Shown here piece by piece: positions 1-7,657 of a stretch of 57,105 nucleotides of DNA (positions are counted from its first letter, which is position 1; each line of letters begins with the position of its first letter). The notes beneath the pieces were generated by a model, which was given only the letters and a program-made list of their open reading frames with translations, was not told the DNA's origin and did not search any database. The stretch spans positions 43,046 through 100,150 of the forward strand of contig CAZAYP010000003.1 of the NCBI GenBank assembly GCA_964489425.1, in the 5' to 3' direction. The stretch is from CAZAYP01 sp964489425 [NCBI: uncultured Verrucomicrobiota bacterium]. Its GTDB lineage: Bacteria; Verrucomicrobiota; Kiritimatiellia; RZYC01. The position numbers and the translations under genes were made by a program.

Positions 1-3000
1 TTGACCACCACGATGCGGTTGGACCCGTCGCCGCTGGTCCAACTGATGGTCACGCGGTTGGTGCCCACGCTGGAGAACGCCAGGTTGGAGGCGTGCGCGG
101 TGGGTTCGGTGGCCGGCACGTTCTGGCTGGCGGCGCCGTACGCATCTGTTTTGTAGTTCTCGCGCAGGCCGGAGTCGCCGGTGCCGTCTGTGCCGTTATA
201 CACGTAGGTGCGGAAATAGTAGGTTTCGCCGGCCACCAGGCCGTTCACCGTGAACGAATCGTTGCTGCCCTTGAACACCACGAAGCCGCCGCCCAGGGCC
301 GCGCCACTGCCATAGCGCGCGCCCGCCGCGTAGGTGACGCCGTCCACCGGGCCGGCGGTCAGATCCGCGCCCTGCCGGCAAACGACCAGCGTATTGGAGC
401 CGGAGCCACCGGTCCAACTCACGATCATCTGCGTGGTGGCCATATCGCTGAACGTGGGGTTGTCTGTCGCGGTCGCCGGCTCAGGCGCCAGTACCGTCAA
501 GTTATAAGCCGGCAGCGATCCGAAGCGCGTATTGCTGCGCGTATAATTGGCCCGGTTGGTCATGCGCGCCCAATACCCGGCAGCCGTATTGGTGCCCGTG
601 ACCGTGGTGTAGTACTGGTTGTCCTGCTCGGATGTAAAATAAGTCGTATACGGATTCAGCGCGGTCGGGCAACTCTGCTTGGTGGTCGAAGAAAAACACC
701 ACAACCAGTTGGTCGATCCCTCGGTCAAGGGCCGGTCCTCCCAGGAGCCCACAAACGCCAGGATATGTTCGCCGGCGGTGTCGACGGCGTACCCAGGCTC
801 AGACTGGAAGCAGGCTCCCACCGTGGCCAGGTTGGTGCTCGTGATCGTCACCACGGTCCCGGCCTTGACCACGGCGCCGTGCGCCCAGGACACGGCGCCT
901 TCGGCCGTGTTCCAGGCCCCGGCGGTCCAGTGGTTGTCGGCAAACGTGAGCAGGGTTTCGGCCGGGATATCGTTGAGCGCCACAAACGCAAACTGGTCCG
1001 GCGGATCGCCCTGCAGGGCAATGACGGCGATATCCCCCGCGGTCAGCGTACGGGTGGCGGGCGCGGCGGCGGCCAAGGTGGTCTGGCTGCCGTTCAGCGG
1101 CGCGCCATTGGTGTAATAGTTGGCCGCAAGGCCAGACCCGTTGTACTCGAACACCTTCACATAATAGGTGCTGGTAGGGGCCAGGCCGGTCAAGGTGAAG
1201 TAGGTGGCGCTGCCATTGTAGCAAATCTTATGGCCGCCGCCCTGGTCCGTAGCCGCGCCAAAGTTGGCATTGACCCCGGACGGCGCCACAGCATCCGCGG
1301 GCGCCCAGCTCACCTCCGCCCCCTGTTTCACCACCACGATCCGGTTGGCTCCGTCGCCGTTGATCCACATCACCGTCATGCGGTTGGTGCCCAGCGCGGC
1401 AAAGGCGAGACTGCTGGCGTGCGACACGGGTTCACTGGCCATGGTGGTCCGGCTGCCGGCCAGCGGCGTGCCGTTGGTGTAATAGTTCACCACGGCCCCG
1501 GTCCCGTTATACTCGAAGACCTTGACATGGTAGACCGTATCCGCGTCCAGGCCGGTCAGGCTGCAGCCGGCGCCGCTGCCGGCGTAACCGATCTTGTTGC
1601 CGCCGCCCTGGTCCGCGGCCAGGCTCAAATCAGCATCGACCCCGGACGGCGCCACGCCGTCCGCGGGCGTCCAACTCACCGCCGACCCCGCGTTCACCAC
1701 CACGATCCGGCTGGACCCGTTGCCGCTGGCCCAGTTTGCGGTCATCTGGCTGGTGCCCACGGCGCTGAACGCCAGGCTGGACGCGTGGGCCGTGGGTTCC
1801 ACGACCAGCGTGGTCTGGCCGCCAGCCAGCGGCGTGCCGTTGGTGTAGTAATCCACCACGGCCCCGGCCCCGTTGTACTCAAACACCTCGACGTGGTAGA
1901 CCGTGTCCGGGGCCAGACCGCCGAGCGTGAAACCGGCGGCGTTGCCGTTGTAGCAGATTTTGTTGCCGCTGCCCTGGTCCGTGGCGGTGCCGAAGTTCGC
2001 GTTGACGCCGGACGGCGCCACGCCGTCCGTGGGCGTCCAACTCACGGCGGACCCGGCCTTCACCACCACGATGCGGTTCGACCCGTCGCCGCGGGTCCAA
2101 CTCATGGTCACTTGGTTCGTGCCTACGGCCGTGAACAGAAGGTCCGACGCATGGGCCGTGGGCTCAAGAACCCGCGTCATCTGGCTGGCTGCGCCGGACA
2201 CATCGGTCTTGTAGTTCTCGCGCAAACCGGAGTCGCCGGTCCCGTCCGTGCCGTTGAATTCGTAAACCTGGAAATAATAGGTGTCGCCGGCCGCCAATCC
2301 ATTCACGGTGACCGAGCCGCCGCTACCTTTGTATACCACGTAGCCGCCGCCCAAGGCTGCGCCGCTGCCGAACCGCGCATCAGCAGCGTATGTGGCAGCA
2401 TCGGCCGGTGCGGCGGCCGGGGCTGATCCCTGGCGGCAAACCACCAGCGTGTTGGACCCGGCGCCGCCCGCCCAACTCACGACCATCTGCGTGGTCGCAA
2501 TGTCGCTGAAGGTCGGATTGTCGGCCGCGGTGGCGGGTTGAGGCGCCAGCACGGTGAAATTGTAGGCCGGCAGCGTACCATACCGCGAATTGCCGCGCGT
2601 ATAGCCGGCCCCGTTGGTCATCAGCGCCCCATACCCGGCAGCCGTATTGGTGCCCGTTTCGGCGGTGTAATACTGGTCATCCTTTTCAGACGAAAAATAC
2701 GTTGTGTAACTATTCAGCGCGGTTGGGCAACTCTGTTTGCTGGTGGAAGAGAAACACCACAGCCAGTTGGCTGACCCCTCCGTGGTGGGCCGATCCGGCC
2801 AACCGCCGACAAAAGCCAGGATATGATCGCCCGACGTGCCGATCGCAAACCCGGCTTCAGATTCGGCAACCGTTCCCAAGCTGGCCGTGGTGGTACCCTC
2901 GATGGTCACCACGGTTCCGGCCTTGACAATGGCATTGTTTGACCAGGATACCGCGCCATCCGCCGTGGCCCATGATCCTGCCCAATGGTTGTTGGCGAAC

Positions 3001-3248
3001 GTGAGCGTGGTGTTGGCCGGGATGTCGTTAAGCGCCACAAATGCAAATTGATCGGGCGCATCACCTTGCAGGACAATGACCGCCACGTCGCCCGCCGTAA
3101 GCCCCAGCGCGATGGTCGGAGCCAACAGCATGCTCGCGCCAAGGGATAGCGCCGCAAGAATCACTCCGGCGCGGTAAAATCCGGAGCGCGCTGCGAATAG
3201 CGCGTTGCTGCCCACGGCATGCTGCGTTGAAGGCAATAAAACGATCAT
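1..3248 (-). CDS. Large secreted tandem-repeat surface protein (5' part; runs off left edge)
   Basis: An open frame runs without a stop from ATG 3248 to base 1, giving about 1082 residues of a longer protein. Residues about 22-45 form a signal peptide ending near APTIA. A domain of about 150 residues follows; it starts LTAGDVAVIVLQGDAPD and resembles lamin-tail-type beta domains. Next come FN3-like modules with motifs such as VTISWTSGDGSNRIVVVK and YHVEVFEYNG. Three modules repeat at exactly 366 bp (122 codons): the base string gacggcgcca recurs at 1279, 1645 and 2011. The N-terminal domain block itself recurs 2058 bp (686 codons) further along. Likely an exported adhesin or envelope protein. 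The C-terminus, which would show how it is anchored, lies outside the window, so the exact role is unknown. Confidence 0.85.
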   Translation of the reverse strand, partial: MIVLLPSTQHAVGSNALFAARSGFYRAGVILAALSLGASMLLAPTIALGLTAGDVAVIVLQGDAPDQFAFVALNDIPANTTLTFANNHWAGSWATADGAVSWSNNAIVKAGTVVTIEGTTTASLGTVAESEAGFAIGTSGDHILAFVGGWPDRPTTEGSANWLWCFSSTSKQSCPTALNSYTTYFSSEKDDQYYTAETGTNTAAGYGALMTNGAGYTRGNSRYGTLPAYNFTVLAPQPATAADNPTFSDIATTQMVVSWAGGAGSNTLVVCRQGSAPAAAPADAATYAADARFGSGAALGGGYVVYKGSGGSVTVNGLAAGDTYYFQVYEFNGTDGTGDSGLRENYKTDVSGAASQMTRVLEPTAHASDLLFTAVGTNQVTMSWTRGDGSNRIVVVKAGSAVSWTPTDGVAPSGVNANFGTATDQGSGNKICYNGNAAGFTLGGLAPDTVYHVEVFEYNGAGAVVDYYTNGTPLAGGQTTLVVEPTAHASSLAFSAVGTSQMTANWASGNGSSRIVVVNAGSAVSWTPADGVAPSGVDADLSLAADQGGGNKIGYAGSGAGCSLTGLDADTVYHVKVFEYNGTGAVVNYYTNGTPLAGSRTTMASEPVSHASSLAFAALGTNRMTVMWINGDGANRIVVVKQGAEVSWAPADAVAPSGVNANFGAATDQGGGHKICYNGSATYFTLTGLAPTSTYYVKVFEYNGSGLAANYYTNGAPLNGSQTTLAAAAPATRTLTAGDIAVIALQGDPPDQFAFVALNDIPAETLLTFADNHWTAGAWNTAEGAVSWAHGAVVKAGTVVTITSTNLATVGACFQSEPGYAVDTAGEHILAFVGSWEDRPLTEGSTNWLWCFSSTTKQSCPTALNPYTTYFTSEQDNQYYTTVTGTNTAAGYWARMTNRANYTRSNTRFGSLPAYNLTVLAPEPATATDNPTFSDMATTQMIVSWTGGSGSNTLVVCRQGADLTAGPVDGVTYAAGARYGSGAALGGGFVVFKGSNDSFTVNGLVAGETYYFRTYVYNGTDGTGDSGLRENYKTDAYGAASQNVPATEPTAHASNLAFSSVGTNRVTISWTSGDGSNRIVVV

Positions 3249-3353
3249 ACGATCCGGCCTGTCCGCCGATAGCATCTTCTGAAATCCGTACGGCTTATAC
3301 AAACCATCATGGTTGACATGGTGAAAGCAGGAATGTTGCCACTCCTCTGTTTG

Positions 3354-3381
3354 TTGTTAATATACAGGAATGTGCTATATA
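3354..3381 (+). promoter_or_regulatory. Putative sigma70-type promoter for the SUMF1 gene
   Basis: TTGTTA at 3354-3359 and TATATA at 3376-3381 are separated by 16 bp, with an upstream TGC making an extended -10. The region is strikingly AT-rich against its surroundings and lies 39 bp before the ATG at 3420, which has the Shine-Dalgarno sequence AAGGAG. Inferred by eye. Confidence 0.4.
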
Positions 3382-3419
3382 TTGTATAGATTTTTCTTAC
3401 ACTATATTAAGGAGAACCC

Positions 3420-4565
3420 ATGTTGGCGATGCGGTTGATATTGGGATGGGCCGTGGCAAGCGCCATGGTTGCCCAGGCGGCACAGGTGACGATCCAGTCC
3501 TATGACGCTGCCGGCAAACTTACGTTCAACGAGGTGACCGGCGCCTCCGGCTACCGCGTGGAATGGGCTGCGCGACCCCAAGGCCCCTGGACCAACTTCG
3601 CGGGAGCTGCCGCATGGCTGGACAACCTGCCGCACACCGGCAGCGGCACGGTAACTTGTGCGGTGCCCATGGTGTACCGGGTTCTGGCCCTGGTGTCCAA
3701 TGTTGCGCCCGCCGATATGGTCTTGATCCCCACCGGCAGCTTTATCATGGGCAACGCAACCAACGTGTTCCCGGCCAGCGAAGGCTACAGCGAGGAGCTG
3801 CCGCAGCACACATTGTCCATCAGCGCTATTTATATTTGTACCAACGAGGTCACCAAGGCGCAATGGGACGAGGTATATGCCTGGGCCGTGACCCATGGCT
3901 ACCAGTTCGATAATCCCGGGTCCGGCAAGGGGGCCGACCACCCGGTGCAGACCGTCAACTGGTTCGACGCCGTCAAATGGTGCAACGCCCGGAGCCAAAA
4001 AGAAGGCTTGGCCCCTTGTTACACGACCAATGGCGGGGTGTACCGCACCGGCGCCGCGGCGCCGGACTGCCAGTGGACCGTCCGCGGGTACCGCCTGCCG
4101 ACCGAGGCCGAGTGGGAACGCGCGGCGCGGGGCGGGGCACCGAGCCGCCGGTTCCCGTGGAGTGCTACGAATGATATCCAGCACGCACGGGCGAATTACT
4201 ATAGCACGATCGATTTCGCCTACGACACCAGCCCGACCCGAGGGTATCATCCGGCCTATGGCAGCGGCGGATTACCCTATACGAGTCCGGCCGGCGCGTT
4301 GGCGGCCAACGGGTATGGATTGTGCGATATGGCCGGCAACGTGTGGGAATGGTGCTGGGACTGGTATGACGGAACCTACTATAGCGCATCTCCAGCCGCC
4401 GACCCGCGCGGGCCAGTTTCCAGCCCCGAGTCCAGCCGCACCGTCCGCGGCGGCAGTTGGTCCGACGACGCCGATGGTTGCCGGACGGCCTATCGCAACA
4501 ACCGCTACCCGGACTACGAGGATTATTACATCGGGTTCCGGGTGGTCCTGCCCCAGGGGCTGTAA
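3420..4565 (+). CDS. Secreted SUMF1 / formylglycine-generating-enzyme-like protein
   Basis: 381 residues. A signal peptide (about 1-21, ending VAQAA) is followed by a short FN3-like preface (GYRVEWAARPQGPWTNF). A full FGE-sulfatase (SUMF1) fold runs from about 98 to the end: MVLIPTGSFIMGN, TNEVTKAQWDEVYAWA, GYRLPTEAEWERAARGG, GLCDMAGNVWEWCWD, VRGGSW and YIGFRVV. In true formylglycine-generating enzymes two active-site cysteines lie in the segment after GGS. Here only the second aligns (DGCRTAYR) and the first position is Asp, so sulfatase maturation is not supported. Members without the Cys pair include binding proteins and other oxidases. Start chosen at 3420 because AAGGAG lies 6 bp upstream. 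Exported; substrate unknown. Confidence 0.85.
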   Translation: MLAMRLILGWAVASAMVAQAAQVTIQSYDAAGKLTFNEVTGASGYRVEWAARPQGPWTNFAGAAAWLDNLPHTGSGTVTCAVPMVYRVLALVSNVAPADMVLIPTGSFIMGNATNVFPASEGYSEELPQHTLSISAIYICTNEVTKAQWDEVYAWAVTHGYQFDNPGSGKGADHPVQTVNWFDAVKWCNARSQKEGLAPCYTTNGGVYRTGAAAPDCQWTVRGYRLPTEAEWERAARGGAPSRRFPWSATNDIQHARANYYSTIDFAYDTSPTRGYHPAYGSGGLPYTSPAGALAANGYGLCDMAGNVWEWCWDWYDGTYYSASPAADPRGPVSSPESSRTVRGGSWSDDADGCRTAYRNNRYPDYEDYYIGFRVVLPQGL

Positions 4566-4716
4566 GGCGCGCCAAGCCGGAAACGGGCGTGTTGGCACGC
4601 GCTGCGGCCCGCGCCGGCCTGGCCAGATTACCCTTGGCAAGCCCTTGGCCCCGCAGTACAACAGGGCCAGTCAGCTACGCATTGAGTGGCGGTCACCCTG
4701 GTAGAAACGAGGCGCT

Positions 4717-5715
4717 ATGAAGAAGCTGGACCACATGGCATCCGGACCGGAACCAGACTCTGGCTCCCCCCGGATCACACGCCGAGATTTCCTCAGAACC
4801 GCGATGGTGGCCGGCGCCGGCCTGGCCCTGGGCCGTGGCGCAACCGCCGCCGATGCGTTGCTGGACAATGCCTTGCCGGCCACCGCCGCGCCCGCGACCG
4901 CCCTGGACAACCGGGTGTGGGTGATCCACGGGGCGGACAACCGGCGCCTGATGGCCCGCGCGTGGGAGATCATCGGCGCGGAAGGTGGCCTGGGCGCGCA
5001 GGTGAAGTCCGTGGCGCTCAAGGTGAATGCCGGCTGGACCCGCCTGCCTGAGCAGGGCGCCACGACCCACCCGGACCTGGTGGAGGAATTCATCAAGGGC
5101 TGCCGCGCCACGGGCGTCGAAAAGATCGTGGTCCCGGAACATCCGTGCAACGACGCCCGCCAGTGCTTCCCGCGCAGCGGCATCCAGGCCGTGTGCGAGC
5201 GCCAGGGCGTGCCGCTGATCGACCTGAAAACCGCGCCAGCGACCGATTACCAGCAGGTGGCCATCCCCGCGGGCAAGCGCCTCAAGCAGGCGGAGGTGGC
5301 CCGCCAGTTCATCGAGGCGGACGCGCTGGTCAACATGCCCGTGGCCAAGCACCACGGCGGGTCCGTCCTCACCATGGCCATGAAAAACTGGATGGGCGCG
5401 GTGCGCGACCGCCATTTCTGGCACCGCAACGACCTGCACCAGTGCATCGCCGACTTCTGCACGTGGGTCACGCCCGCCTGGACCCTGATCGACGCCACGC
5501 GCACCATGATGGACGGCGGGCCGCAGGGCCCGGCCCGGGTGCTGAACAAGCCCCAACTGCTCGTGGTGGCCCGCAACCAGGTGTGCGCGGATGCCTTCAC
5601 GTCCACGCTGTTCCACGACTCGCCCACGGCGGTCCGCTACCTGGCGCTGGCCGCGGACATGGGGCTGGGCACCATCGACATTCCCCGCCTGGACATTCGG
5701 CGGATCGAGGCATGA
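4717..5715 (+). CDS. Tat-exported DUF362 protein
   Basis: 332 residues. The N-terminus carries a twin-arginine signal, TRRDFLRTAMVAGAGLALG at about 23-41, so the folded protein should be exported, probably with a cofactor. The rest matches the DUF362 family: VALKVNAGWTRLP, LVEEFIKGCRATGVEKIVV, ALVNMPVAKHHGG, MKNWMGAVRDRHFWH and DGGPQGPARVLNKP. DUF362 proteins are often encoded beside ferredoxin-type electron-transfer proteins; their chemistry is not settled. Start at 4717 is preceded by GAGG four bases upstream. The stop overlaps the ATG of the next gene (ATGA at 5712-5715), so the two are translationally coupled and probably act together. Confidence 0.85.
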   Translation: MKKLDHMASGPEPDSGSPRITRRDFLRTAMVAGAGLALGRGATAADALLDNALPATAAPATALDNRVWVIHGADNRRLMARAWEIIGAEGGLGAQVKSVALKVNAGWTRLPEQGATTHPDLVEEFIKGCRATGVEKIVVPEHPCNDARQCFPRSGIQAVCERQGVPLIDLKTAPATDYQQVAIPAGKRLKQAEVARQFIEADALVNMPVAKHHGGSVLTMAMKNWMGAVRDRHFWHRNDLHQCIADFCTWVTPAWTLIDATRTMMDGGPQGPARVLNKPQLLVVARNQVCADAFTSTLFHDSPTAVRYLALAADMGLGTIDIPRLDIRRIEA

Positions 5716-6977
5716 TCCACGCAAGCGGCTGGCGCTGGGCCACCCGGCTCACGGCCCTGGCCCTGGTCATCGCCGCCATCTGGGCCAGCCCCCTGCCCGC
5801 CTGGACGCTGCGCATCCTGCCCGGCCTCAGCCCGTGGACGGCGCTGCACGCCAGCCTGGCGCAGCGGGAACAGTACCTGCCGCTGGTCTGGGCCGTGCCG
5901 CCGCTCATCCTGATGCTGGCGGCCATGGCCCGCGGCCGCTGGTTCTGCCGCTGGCTCTGCCCCACCGGCACAATCTACGCGGTAACCGCCATGGCCGGCT
6001 GGGCGTTGCCTTGGCGCCGCCGGCCACGGCCGCGGTCCGCGGATGCCACGGCGCCAGGCGCCATGGCCAGGCCGCCGCGCCGCCGGATGCGCTGGAACGC
6101 GGTGATCTTCTGGACCCTGTTCGCCGGCGCCCTGCTGGGCGGCCCGCTCTGGCTGTTCCTTGACCCGCTGGCCACAGCGTCCCGGGCCGCGGCCTACGCG
6201 GCCGGCCGCGGGGTAAGCTGGGTCGCCTGGGCGCCGGGGCTGGTCCTGCTGGCGTTTATCGGCATCGGCCTGTTCCGGCCCATGACCTGGTGCGCGGCCT
6301 GGTGCCCGCTGGGCTACACGTTCGACCTGCTCCACGCGGCGCGCCGGCCAAAGCAGATCCGCTTTGATCCGTCCCGCCGCGAATTCCTGGCCGCGGGGGC
6401 GGGCCTGGCCGCGCTGGCGCTGGGCCTGCCGCGCGCCACCTGGGGCCGGCCGCGGGCCGACCCGGTGCTGCCGCCGGGCGCGCTGCCGGCGCGCGAGTTC
6501 GCGGCCGTGTGCAGCCGCTGTTACGCCTGCGTGCGCGCCTGCCCGTCGGGCGTGCTGCGGGTGGACCCGCGCGCCGACCGCACCTGGGCCCAACTGGCCC
6601 AGCCGGAGATGAACGCCGACCGCGGCGCGTGCGACGAATACTGCCGCGAGTGCCAGCAGGTCTGCCCCACCGGCGCCATCCGCCCGCAGTCCGAGGACCA
6701 GAAGCGCGCCTGCCAGATCGGCGTGGCGCGGATCGACCGCGCCGCGTGCCTGGCCTGGGCCGACCACGAGTACTGCATGGTGTGCGACGAGTACTGCCCC
6801 TACAACGCCGTGGACACGGACATGGACCCCGCCGGCATCCCCCGGCCGGTGGTCAACCCAGCGGCCTGCCGCGGCTGCGGGTTCTGCCAGCTCAACTGCC
6901 CGGCCATCCGCGCCGGCAAGGCCATCCGCGTGGTGGGCCAGCCCCGGGCGGTCTTCCTGGTGTCCGCGCCACCCTGA
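5712..6977 (+). CDS. NapH/NapG-like polyferredoxin membrane protein with internal Tat-like motif
   Basis: 421 residues. The first half is a NapH-type membrane part: hydrophobic segments at about 13-30, 57-72, 128-150 and 171-188, and two cytoplasmic-type motifs CRWLCP (79-84) and CAAWCP (194-199). Residues 221-241 then read SRREFLAAGAGLAALALGLP, which resembles a twin-arginine signal. The C-terminal half is a NapG/MauM-like ferredoxin with cysteine groups at 267/270/273/277, 307/311/314/318, 355/358/362 and 386/389/392/396, enough for about four [4Fe-4S] clusters. It looks like a fusion of the usual separate NapH and NapG subunits. It overlaps the DUF362 gene by four bases. A longer open frame upstream lies inside DUF362 and is ignored. 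Likely role: moving electrons from the quinone pool to an exported partner; the partner is unknown. Confidence 0.85.
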   Translation: MIHASGWRWATRLTALALVIAAIWASPLPAWTLRILPGLSPWTALHASLAQREQYLPLVWAVPPLILMLAAMARGRWFCRWLCPTGTIYAVTAMAGWALPWRRRPRPRSADATAPGAMARPPRRRMRWNAVIFWTLFAGALLGGPLWLFLDPLATASRAAAYAAGRGVSWVAWAPGLVLLAFIGIGLFRPMTWCAAWCPLGYTFDLLHAARRPKQIRFDPSRREFLAAGAGLAALALGLPRATWGRPRADPVLPPGALPAREFAAVCSRCYACVRACPSGVLRVDPRADRTWAQLAQPEMNADRGACDEYCRECQQVCPTGAIRPQSEDQKRACQIGVARIDRAACLAWADHEYCMVCDEYCPYNAVDTDMDPAGIPRPVVNPAACRGCGFCQLNCPAIRAGKAIRVVGQPRAVFLVSAPP

Positions 6978-6990
6978 AAGCCAGCGCCTC

Positions 6991-7647
6991 ATGAACCCAC
7001 CCTATCAACACATCATCTGGGACTGGAACGGCACCTTGCTGGACGATGCCTGGCTGTGCGTGGACATCACCTCCGGCATGCTGCAGCGCCGCGGCCGGCC
7101 GCCGCTGACCCTGGCGCGTTACGCCGCGGAGTTTGGGTTCCCGGTCCGGGCTTACTATGACTGCATCGGCCTGACGCCGGACGGCAGCGGCTTTGAGGAG
7201 GCCAGCGTGGAGTTCATGGCCGAGTACCAGCGCCGCTGCCGCGACTGTGACCTGCATCCCGGCGCGCGCGACCTGCTGGCCGCGATCCAGGCGCGCGGCG
7301 TCGGCCAAACGGTGCTGTCCGCCTACCGGCAGGAGTACCTGCAGGACTTGACCCGCCACTTCGGGCTGGACCAGTATTTTACCGACCTGGTCGGGCTGGA
7401 CAACGACCACGCCGGCGGCAAACAGGCGCTGGGCCGGGCCTGGATTGCGCGCCAATCGCTGCCGGCCGCCGCGATGCTCATGGTGGGCGACACGACCCAT
7501 GACCATGACGTCGCCCAGGCCATGGGCACGGCCTGCGTGCTGGTCGCCGGCGGCCACCAGGCGCCACCGCGCCTGGAGCGCTGCGGAGTGCCGGTGTTTG
7601 CCTCGCTTGCCGAAGCCCGGGAAACCATCTTGGGCTCCCTACCATGA
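6991..7647 (+). CDS. HAD-superfamily phosphatase (phosphoglycolate-phosphatase-like)
   Basis: 218 residues. Motif I is DWNGTLLDD (11-19); Asn replaces the second Asp of the usual DxDGT, a variant seen in a recognised HAD subfamily. Motif II is about TVLSAYRQ, and motifs III/IV are GLDNDHAGGKQALGRAW and MLMVGDTTHDHDVAQAMG. The cap is the small alpha-helical type of Gph-like enzymes. Substrate cannot be read from the sequence; a small phosphate ester is likely. It starts 13 bp after the polyferredoxin gene and ends 10 bp before the sensor kinase, so it may be co-transcribed with both. Confidence 0.85.
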   Translation: MNPPYQHIIWDWNGTLLDDAWLCVDITSGMLQRRGRPPLTLARYAAEFGFPVRAYYDCIGLTPDGSGFEEASVEFMAEYQRRCRDCDLHPGARDLLAAIQARGVGQTVLSAYRQEYLQDLTRHFGLDQYFTDLVGLDNDHAGGKQALGRAWIARQSLPAAAMLMVGDTTHDHDVAQAMGTACVLVAGGHQAPPRLERCGVPVFASLAEARETILGSLP

Positions 7648-7657
7648 GGTGCGTTAC

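Noticed and set aside
93-2426. 777-codon open frame on the plus strand
   Set aside because: It is the antisense shadow of the repeat protein. Its translation is Gly/Arg/His-rich with no domain, while the minus frame shows a signal peptide, FN3 modules and exact repeats.
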